21,743 nucleotides of DNA from positions 1-21,743 of the forward strand of contig CAIVQI010000110.1 in NCBI GenBank assembly GCA_903908015.1, given 5' to 3'. The translations under genes and the position numbers were made by a program. The stretch comes from an uncultured Bacteroidota bacterium (GTDB lineage Bacteria > Bacteroidota > Bacteroidia > UBA7662). Shown here piece after piece: positions 1 through 6,246 of this stretch (positions are counted from its first letter, which is position 1; the number at the start of each line of letters is the position of its first letter). The notes beneath the pieces are model-generated. The model ran no database searches and had not been told where the DNA came from. It saw only the letters and a program-made list of their open reading frames with translations.

Positions 1-31
1 GTGTTATTCATCGGTTAAATCGGACTTTTTC

Positions 32-63
32 TTTGGCAAGGCCTGCAAATTTCCGTATTTTTG
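32..63 (+). promoter_or_regulatory. Bacteroidota-type promoter of the DUF349 gene
   Basis: A -33 element TTTG (32-35) is followed after exactly 20 bases by TATTTTTG (56-63), a perfect match to the -7 consensus TAnnTTTG of the Bacteroidota primary sigma factor. The predicted transcription start is near 68-70, giving a leader of about 35 bases before the ATG at 105. It is the only promoter in the window where both boxes and the spacing fit. Confidence 0.7.
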
Positions 64-74
64 CAGTTTGCAGG
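42..74. repeat. Inverted repeat with three half-sites around the -7 box
   Basis: CCTGCAAA (42-49) is the exact reverse complement of TTTGCAGG (67-74), and CTGCAAA (43-49) can also pair with TTTGCAG at 60-66. The -7 box overlaps the middle copy and the predicted transcription start lies at the last copy. It could be an operator, a pair of mutually exclusive hairpins, or a terminator of a gene lying left of the window (a T-rich run follows at 78-83). The repeat is seen directly; any role is inference. Confidence 0.4.
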
Positions 75-104
75 TCATTTTTTATCAATTGTTATTAAAA
101 GTAC

Positions 105-2198
105 ATGATGCAGGGCGACTTAGAGCAGGGTTCAATGCTACCAGAATTGAGTGGTACAGGCCAAACGACGGCTTCCGAAGTGCAGGAAGTAGGGTCAGCA
201 GGTACATCCAACGTCCCCGTTGGTAATGATATTTCGGTTTCCGCCAAGTCGCCATCCGAAACGGAAATTGAATCAGATGAAATACACGGCACACAAAGCC
301 ACCTAGATTCAAAAGATGTCAGGGTAGAAAACCATCAAACCGACGTTGAACCCAACGAGGAATTCGAGAACCCAGGTTTCACGGAAGAAACAGAGGTTAA
401 CGATCCCACGATGACGGCCGAAATGCTCGATGCCATGGATACCGCAACATTGGTCACCCTGCTCACAGAGTCTTGTAGGCACACCAACCTCAGAGCCCAG
501 CGGGATCAGATTGCAGTGTTGCGCTCAGTGCTCAACGACCGCTTCGACATGGAGAAACGCTTGGCACGTGCTGCGTTTCTGGCCGCGGGGGGCACGGAAG
601 AAGACTACGCCCCAGATCCCGACCCCTTGTTCTTGTTGTTTTTGGATACCCTAAGCAAATACCAGCAACGCCGCCAACAAGAACGAGAGCAGCGCGACAG
701 AGAACAAGCGGAAGGCCTCAGAAGGAAAGAAGAAATCCTTGCAGAACTCTCAAAAGCGGTCGAACAAGAAGAAAATGGGATTCAACTAGAACCCAACACC
801 ATAAAAGGACTGCAACAACGCTGGAATGAAAGCGGTCACGTACCTGCAGAGCAACGACAGGAACTTTGGAAGCGGTTCCAAGCACTCATTGATCGCTTCT
901 ATGCCAATTTGCGCATCAACCGTGAATTGAAAGAGCTTGACATGCAAAAGAATCTGGCATTCAAGATCGGATTGTGCGAACAGGTGGAGTCCCTCATGTT
1001 GATGAGTGACCTCAACAAGGCTTTGGGCACACTCGCCGGAATGCATGAGCTCTGGAAAAACACTGGACCCGTTCCGCGCGAGCAGCGCGAAGAAGTGTGG
1101 CAGAGATTTAAGTTGGCATCGGATCGCATCCATGAACGCAGACGCGAACGGCAAGCCGAAATGGATGCTGTTTTTGCCGATAACTTGCGACTTAAAACAG
1201 AGGTCATGACCCTCCTGAAAGACATTCTCGACAAAGGCCTGCCTACATCGCCGGCTGTCTGGAACGAATTGGGACAACAGGTAGACAAGCTTCAGGCTGA
1301 TTGGCGGGCCATTGGCCCCGTATCGCGTGAAAAACAAGATGAATTGTGGTCTAATTTTCGTGCTTTGCTCTCCACATTTTTTGAGCAACGGGGTCAATTT
1401 TTTAAAGATAGGAAACAAGAATGGGGACAACTGCGACTGGAAGCCGAAAAGATTTGTGTTGCCGCCGAAGAACTCGCCAACAGCACTGATTGGAAGGCCG
1501 CCACGGAGGCCCTCATCGCTTTGCAAGACGATTGGAAAAAGTGCAACGCTCTTCCCCACAAAATAAGAGAGAAGTATTGGGGCAGATTCAAAGCCGCTAA
1601 AGATGTATTTTTCAACCGAAAAAAAGAGTACTTCAAAGACCAAGATGCCCGCCACGCGGAGACCAAAGAACTTTTAACATCGTTAGCAGCTGAAGTGGAA
1701 GCGTTTGTGGCCAGCGGCGAACATAAAACCGACCTCGAAGCCCTTCAAGCATTTCAGCGCAGGTGGACGGCTGCCCCACCCCTACCCCTTCGGCTGAGAG
1801 AGGCCATTCACAACCGTTACCGCAATGCCCTCCAAATGCACTACGATCAATTGCACGCCTCTTCACGTTCAAGCAATCCAGATCGTTACAGGCCCAATTC
1901 CGGAAGTGATCGTCCGAACCCGCGACGGCGGGACCTCTCATCGGAAGGCGGACAGGATGCCGATGCACAAGTGCGACGCGACCGAAATCGTTTACAAACT
2001 AAGTTGAGCGAATTGGAAAATGATATTCGGTTGTGGGAGAACAACATACATTTCTTTTCCATGTCTAAAAACGCTGATGTCCTGAGGGCTGAAGTTCAAT
2101 CCAAAATCGATAAAGCAAAGCAGGAAGCGGAACGATTGAAGGCCCAAATGGCCCAAAACCAAAAAACTCAGAGCATTAAGGCACAAGAAAACGCCTAA
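105..2198 (+). CDS. DUF349 repeat protein (five repeats)
   Basis: This 697-residue protein has no known biochemical activity. Residues 1-100 are acidic, Ser/Thr/Glu-rich and probably disordered; residues 110-180 look like a helical domain; 180-225 is a charged coiled coil. Five DUF349 repeats follow at about 236-273, 313-346, 397-430, 473-507 and 550-583, each built on W-x(4-6)-P then R/K-x(3)-[WL]-x(2)-F/Y. The fifth is degenerate: its second aromatic position has become His (REAIHNRY). A basic, Arg/Pro/Ser-rich linker (about 586-625) leads to a C-terminal coiled coil (about 626-690). There is no signal peptide or membrane segment, so it is presumably cytoplasmic. The start is the first of two adjacent ATGs (105, 108). 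The gene is monocistronic behind its own promoter, and its stop overlaps the stop of the convergent pseudouridine synthase. Family assignment is firm; function is unknown. Confidence 0.88.
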   Translation: MMQGDLEQGSMLPELSGTGQTTASEVQEVGSAGTSNVPVGNDISVSAKSPSETEIESDEIHGTQSHLDSKDVRVENHQTDVEPNEEFENPGFTEETEVNDPTMTAEMLDAMDTATLVTLLTESCRHTNLRAQRDQIAVLRSVLNDRFDMEKRLARAAFLAAGGTEEDYAPDPDPLFLLFLDTLSKYQQRRQQEREQRDREQAEGLRRKEEILAELSKAVEQEENGIQLEPNTIKGLQQRWNESGHVPAEQRQELWKRFQALIDRFYANLRINRELKELDMQKNLAFKIGLCEQVESLMLMSDLNKALGTLAGMHELWKNTGPVPREQREEVWQRFKLASDRIHERRRERQAEMDAVFADNLRLKTEVMTLLKDILDKGLPTSPAVWNELGQQVDKLQADWRAIGPVSREKQDELWSNFRALLSTFFEQRGQFFKDRKQEWGQLRLEAEKICVAAEELANSTDWKAATEALIALQDDWKKCNALPHKIREKYWGRFKAAKDVFFNRKKEYFKDQDARHAETKELLTSLAAEVEAFVASGEHKTDLEALQAFQRRWTAAPPLPLRLREAIHNRYRNALQMHYDQLHASSRSSNPDRYRPNSGSDRPNPRRRDLSSEGGQDADAQVRRDRNRLQTKLSELENDIRLWENNIHFFSMSKNADVLRAEVQSKIDKAKQEAERLKAQMAQNQKTQSIKAQENA

Positions 2199-2914
2199 AC
2201 GTCATATTTATTGAGCACCTTCAACATCACCCGAATATCTTCAGGATAGGGTGCTTCAATATCGAGGTTTAGCCCATCGCCATAATTCAAAACAATCCGC
2301 CGGGCGTGTAGTGCCATCCTGCGAATCATGGGGGGCTCCTCCTGGTGCTCAGAAATACGGTAATGCCGTTTGATCCGCGATAGGAATGGAACACTACCCC
2401 CATATTCCAAATCGTGCGCAATATGCATCCCCCGACAATGCAGATGCACCCTAATTTGGTGGGTGCGACCCGTAACAGGCTGACATTCCATCAAAGTGAA
2501 ATGTCTAAAGTGTTCTAAAGCATTGAAATGGGTCACCGCTTCTTTCCCGTCAGAAAAATCGATGCGCATCAAGCCATTTCTCGCCAAGCCTATAGGAAGA
2601 TCAACCGTCATATTTTCCGTTTTGTGTATCCCTTCCACCACTGCATGGTAATATTTCAGCACTTTTCTATGTTCAAATTGCATGGAAACATGGCGATAGG
2701 TTTCTTCATCACGCGCCATGACCAAAACACCAGAGGTTTCTTTGTCGAGCCGATGACACAGAATAATACCGGGGTGTGCTGCACGGGCCATTTGAAGCAG
2801 CGAAGACTTATGCGCTGTGCGCTCGTCGAGCGAGCTGATGTGGGGTGGCTTGTTAACCACAATAATGCGATCGTCTTCAAACAACACAATCTCTTTCCAA
2901 CCAAGTGCTTTCAT
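2195..2914 (-). CDS. RluA-family pseudouridine synthase
   Basis: The 239-residue enzyme converts uridine to pseudouridine in rRNA or tRNA. The catalytic motif CHRLDKETSG lies at residues 53-62, with Asp57 as the expected nucleophile, preceded by the VVNKPP strand (about 19-24). The GRTHQIRVHL motif of the RluA family lies further on. There is no N-terminal S4 domain, so it resembles RluA or TruC more than RluC/RluD; the target base cannot be read from the sequence. The gene follows the histidine kinase after 62 bases and may be co-transcribed or served by the -7 box at 2920-2927. Its stop codon overlaps that of the convergent DUF349 gene, leaving no room for a separate terminator. Confidence 0.9.
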   Translation of the reverse strand: MKALGWKEIVLFEDDRIIVVNKPPHISSLDERTAHKSSLLQMARAAHPGIILCHRLDKETSGVLVMARDEETYRHVSMQFEHRKVLKYYHAVVEGIHKTENMTVDLPIGLARNGLMRIDFSDGKEAVTHFNALEHFRHFTLMECQPVTGRTHQIRVHLHCRGMHIAHDLEYGGSVPFLSRIKRHYRISEHQEEPPMIRRMALHARRIVLNYGDGLNLDIEAPYPEDIRVMLKVLNKYDV

Positions 2915-2919
2915 AAGGG

Positions 2920-2927
2920 CAAATATA
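2920..2927 (-). promoter_or_regulatory. -7 box TATATTTG directly before the pseudouridine synthase
   Basis: On the minus strand TATATTTG matches TAnnTTTG perfectly and ends only five bases before the ATG (2914-2912), so a start of transcription 5-6 bases downstream would fall on the start codon. The nearest TTTG upstream has a spacer of 24 bases, longer than usual. It is either a leaderless promoter or a chance match. Confidence 0.3.
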
Positions 2928-2976
2928 CGCGAAGCAGATGCTGTGGGGTGGCAAAAAAAGCACCAGCCCCCTTTGA

Positions 2977-4011
2977 TTATTGCAGCGGGGCTTTGGCCAA
3001 GGTAAACCCAAATGTTGTGCCCATGCCTGGGCTGGAACGGACATGAACTTGCTGTCCGTGGGCCTCTACAATATGCTTAACAATCGACAGGCCCAATCCT
3101 GTTCCGCCTTGTTCGCGCGAACGGGACGCATCAACACGATAAAATCGATCAAAAAGGCGCGGTAGATGTTCGGCCTCAATACCGATCCCCGTATCGGTCA
3201 CATCGACCAGGTAGTGGCTGTCCATGTCATAAATTCCGATGAAGGTACTCCCCTTTTCCTTACCGTAGCGTATCGAATTGGACAGCAAATTGATCAATAC
3301 TTGCCGGATTTTCTTTTTATCGGCCCGAACAAAAAATGGGGGACGGAGGCCGGGCTTCATCGAGAGAACGATGCCTCTTTCGCCAGCTTTAAACTCAAGT
3401 GCTTCACAAACATCCCTGCACTGATCATGGATATCGTAAGTCTCCCAATCGAGGTCGATATCTCCCTCCAACTCAGAAATGCTCAGGAGGTCCTGCACGA
3501 GTTGTTCCATCCGATCAGCACTTCGTGCTGCTTTTTTGAGAAAATGGCGTGCCAACATGGGGTCATCCATGGCTCCATCGAGCAAACTATGTACATAACC
3601 TTGAATGTTGAAAATAGGTGTTTTGAGTTCATGCGACACATTGCCTATGAACTGTTTTCGGTACTGTTCGAGGGCCAGTTCGCGTGGCTTGGCCTGCTCC
3701 TTTTCCTGAAGATACTTTTCGATTTGGCCGGTCACCTCGGCCAGCGGATTATGCGCCAGCATTCCGGCCAAGTCTGTGTCTGATTTCCCTGTTTTGTGAT
3801 TAAAAATCAACTTGTAGATGCTCTTTACTTTTCTGTAGAGGTAATACTCAACTACGATAAACACCAAAATGACTACCAAAAGACTCAATACACAGCCGAG
3901 TGTAAAGGCATTGAAATCCCCATAATCCATCAACCAAGCCAAAGGATGGTATGCAATAAAAAAAGTGATGCCCGACAGTAAGGCGAGCGCGCGCGGGGTG
4001 GGGTTTTTCAC
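2977..4011 (-). CDS. Two-component sensor histidine kinase
   Basis: The 344-residue membrane kinase autophosphorylates and should pass phosphate to the regulator encoded just upstream. Two hydrophobic segments (about 8-28 and 36-58) are separated by a loop of only some 8 residues, so there is no periplasmic sensor domain. The dimerisation/H-box follows (SHELKTP, His127), then the N box (NLLSNS, 241-246), DTGIGI (273-278) and GGTGLGLSI (302-310). The kinase therefore probably senses through its membrane segments, a partner protein or the cytoplasmic linker (60-115). It begins with GTG, overlapping the TGA of the response regulator by three bases within GTGA, which implies translational coupling; using this GTG keeps the first membrane helix intact. 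PhoR-like in architecture; the stimulus is unknown. Confidence 0.9.
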   Translation of the reverse strand: MKNPTPRALALLSGITFFIAYHPLAWLMDYGDFNAFTLGCVLSLLVVILVFIVVEYYLYRKVKSIYKLIFNHKTGKSDTDLAGMLAHNPLAEVTGQIEKYLQEKEQAKPRELALEQYRKQFIGNVSHELKTPIFNIQGYVHSLLDGAMDDPMLARHFLKKAARSADRMEQLVQDLLSISELEGDIDLDWETYDIHDQCRDVCEALEFKAGERGIVLSMKPGLRPPFFVRADKKKIRQVLINLLSNSIRYGKEKGSTFIGIYDMDSHYLVDVTDTGIGIEAEHLPRLFDRFYRVDASRSREQGGTGLGLSIVKHIVEAHGQQVHVRSSPGMGTTFGFTLAKAPLQ

Positions 4012-4691
4012 GGGGTGACAAACTTGTAACCTACTCCTTTGATGGTTACAATATAGTCATCTCCTAACTTCTCTCGGAGCTTCCGCACATGCACATCGAT
4101 TGTCCGGTTGATGACCACTACGTCATTACCCCAAATCAACTCCAAGATCTTATCTCGGTTGAAGACCTTGCCTGGTGAACATGCCAGCAGATAAAGCAGT
4201 TCGAATTCTTTGCGTGCCAATGGCACCACATGTCCGTTGAGTGACACTGTGTAGGTTTCTCGATCTATGAGGAGTGGTGGCCACTCTAAACGGGTTGGGG
4301 AAACATTTCGGGTAAGCGCGGCACGGCGAATGAGGGCGTTGATCCGACTCACTAAGGCTGCAGGTTTGATGGGCTTGGGGATATAATCATCTGCTCCCAC
4401 CTCAAAGCCCATGACTTCCACAAATTCTTCTTCTCGGGCGGTGAGGAATGCAATCAAAACGTCTTTGAATCGATCCATTTTGCGGATCTGCCGACAAGTC
4501 TCAATTCCGTCGAGTACGGGCATCATCACGTCAAGAATAATCACATCGGGGGTCACTTCTTTGAGCTTTTTTAGTGCCTCCTGCCCGTTTTGGGTCACAT
4601 AAACCTCGAAACCTTCCTTTTTCAAGGTATATTCGATGATTTCACGTGCGTCTGGTGTATCTTCCGCAAGCAAGATTTTGTAGGTGGGCAT
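4008..4691 (-). CDS. OmpR/PhoB-family response regulator
   Basis: A receiver domain (residues 1-120) carries the acidic pair Glu10/Asp11, phospho-acceptor Asp54 (ILDVMMP), Thr84 and Lys106 (IPKPIKP). A winged-helix DNA-binding domain follows, ending in the family hallmark TIKGVGYKF. I chose the ATG at 4691 (227 residues) because MPTYKILLAED is the normal family N-terminus and because a -7 box at 4712-4719 would be untranscribed only with this start. An in-frame ATG at 4736 would add 15 residues of unfamiliar sequence. The gene lies 85 bases after gatB and is coupled to the kinase gene. Regulated genes cannot be deduced. Confidence 0.9.
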   Translation of the reverse strand: MPTYKILLAEDTPDAREIIEYTLKKEGFEVYVTQNGQEALKKLKEVTPDVIILDVMMPVLDGIETCRQIRKMDRFKDVLIAFLTAREEEFVEVMGFEVGADDYIPKPIKPAALVSRINALIRRAALTRNVSPTRLEWPPLLIDRETYTVSLNGHVVPLARKEFELLYLLACSPGKVFNRDKILELIWGNDVVVINRTIDVHVRKLREKLGDDYIVTIKGVGYKFVTP

Positions 4692-4711
4692 ATGATTGTC
4701 GCTGTTCGAGG

Positions 4712-4719
4712 CAAATCTA
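4712..4719 (-). promoter_or_regulatory. -7 box TAGATTTG before the response regulator
   Basis: On the minus strand TAGATTTG fits TAnnTTTG perfectly and leaves 20 bases before the ATG at 4691. No TTTG/TTG is found at the expected -33 distance, so the promoter is either weak, dependent on an activator (possibly the regulator itself), or fortuitous. Confidence 0.4.
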
Positions 4720-4776
4720 TCGTTTGTATGTCCCATGACGTGTTAAGTATGCGTTAATTAGAAATGGACACCAGCT

Positions 4777-6246
4777 TCAACCTTCCAAAAGCTCCTCCAA
4801 AAGCTTTGTTGCCAATTTAGGATCTGCCTTTCCCCCTGATTTCTTCATGAGCTCCCCCATAAACAGCCCGATCATGCCCTTTTTGCCTGATCGGTAGGCG
4901 GCTACCTTTTCGGGCCATGCCATGAACACCTCTTGTGCGAGGCGCGTCAATTCAGAAGTGTCTTGCACCTGTTGCAATCCCATTCGGTTCGCTAACTCAG
5001 AAGGATCCTCCTCGGGTTCATTTAAAAGAGCTGGGAATAACTTTTGAACTGCGGCAGTGTGACTTATCCCACCCTCTTCCACCAACTCACAGAGGCGCGC
5101 AAGGCTATTTGCTGAAATCGGAAAATCCTTCATCGACAAAGCATTGGCATTGATCCAGGATTTGACAGGCCCCATCACCCAATTGGCGACTGCTTTAAAG
5201 TGTTTTGTGTGCGCTATGGCGTCATTGTAATACAATGCAATCTCCTTGGTTTCGGTCAGAACACCGGCGTCGTATTCACTCAGTCCACATCGTGTTGTGA
5301 AGTCGTACAGCAGCTCGGCCGGCAGCGGAGGCATGGCAGTACGCACTGCCGATTTCCATTCTTCTGTCACCATAACCGGTTGAAGATCCGGCTCTGGGAA
5401 GTATCGGTAGTCATTGGCTTGCTCTTTGGAACGAAGTGCGAAGGTATTTCCCCGACCGGCATCGAAACTCCGGGTTTCACTGTTAATGACTTCCCCCCTT
5501 TCAAGCAGGGCTATCTGACGTTCATATTCATGCTCAATGGCTTTTTGTACGTGCCGAATAGAATTCATGTTTTTGACCTCGACTTTGGTACCGAATTGGG
5601 CGCTTCCCTTCTTTCGAACACTAATGTTGGCATCACATCGCATGCTCCCTTCCTCCATATTGCCGTCGCAAATGTCTAAATACCGAAGTAAGCGCCGCAA
5701 CTCGGTGAGGTATTGTCCGGCTTGGGCAGCACTGCGAATATCGGGCTCAGTAACAATTTCCAGTAGTGGAACACCACAGCGGTTTAGGTCTATGAGTGAG
5801 TCGAATGCATCCTGGTCATGCATGCTTTTTCCTGCGTCCTCCTCCATATGCACACGGGTGATACGAAGCCTGAATACCTGTCCATCGGCCTGCTTGAGAT
5901 CCATAAATCCTTCTGTAGCAATTGGCGTGGTGTGCTGTGTGATCTGATATCCCTTTGGCAAATCAGCGTAAAAGTAATTCTTACGCGCGAATTCATTTCG
6001 CTCCCTAATGTGGCAATTTAAGGCAAGCCCCAAGCGGATGGCATCTTCAACAACTTGATGGTTCAGAAGGGGGAGCGTTCCAGGGTGTCCTAAGGTTATG
6101 GGGCTGACCTGGGTATTGGGCGCAGCACCATATTCGGTCGGATCCGACGAGAATGCCTTTGAGCGGGTAGTCAACTGAGCGTGGACCTCAAGGCCCACCA
6201 CCAGTTCATATGCATGTTCTTCAGTTTGTTTCACGGGATGGATCAT
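4777..6246 (-). CDS. gatB: Asp/Glu-tRNA(Asn/Gln) amidotransferase subunit B
   Basis: GatB binds misacylated Glu-tRNA(Gln) and/or Asp-tRNA(Asn) and activates the acyl group for amidation by ammonia from GatA. The 489-residue protein has the usual length. Visible hallmarks are VGLEVHAQL (17-25), the GatB signature IDLNRCGVPLLEIVTEPD (about 152-169), EGSMRCDANISVR (199-211), and a C-terminal YqeY-like helical tRNA-binding region (about 345-489) ending in a GKADPKLA motif. The ATG overlaps the TGA of alaS (ATGA), indicating one transcript and coupled translation. gatA and gatC are not in the window, as is common when the gat genes are scattered. Whether it serves Asn, Gln or both depends on whether glnS and asnS exist elsewhere. 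Confidence 0.96.
   Translation of the reverse strand: MIHPVKQTEEHAYELVVGLEVHAQLTTRSKAFSSDPTEYGAAPNTQVSPITLGHPGTLPLLNHQVVEDAIRLGLALNCHIRERNEFARKNYFYADLPKGYQITQHTTPIATEGFMDLKQADGQVFRLRITRVHMEEDAGKSMHDQDAFDSLIDLNRCGVPLLEIVTEPDIRSAAQAGQYLTELRRLLRYLDICDGNMEEGSMRCDANISVRKKGSAQFGTKVEVKNMNSIRHVQKAIEHEYERQIALLERGEVINSETRSFDAGRGNTFALRSKEQANDYRYFPEPDLQPVMVTEEWKSAVRTAMPPLPAELLYDFTTRCGLSEYDAGVLTETKEIALYYNDAIAHTKHFKAVANWVMGPVKSWINANALSMKDFPISANSLARLCELVEEGGISHTAAVQKLFPALLNEPEEDPSELANRMGLQQVQDTSELTRLAQEVFMAWPEKVAAYRSGKKGMIGLFMGELMKKSGGKADPKLATKLLEELLEG

Noticed and set aside
1..18. Possible end of an upstream plus-strand gene (reads VLFIG then TAA)
   Set aside because: Five codons are too few to support a coding call; it may be the tail of a real gene outside the window.
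786..1655. 289-codon open frame antisense to the DUF349 gene
   Set aside because: It lies wholly opposite a well-conserved repeat protein, has no recognisable domain, and its regularity mirrors the DUF349 repeats read backwards.
3166..3783. 205-codon open frame antisense to the histidine kinase
   Set aside because: The kinase motifs are on the minus strand; the plus-strand translation has no domain and no promoter.
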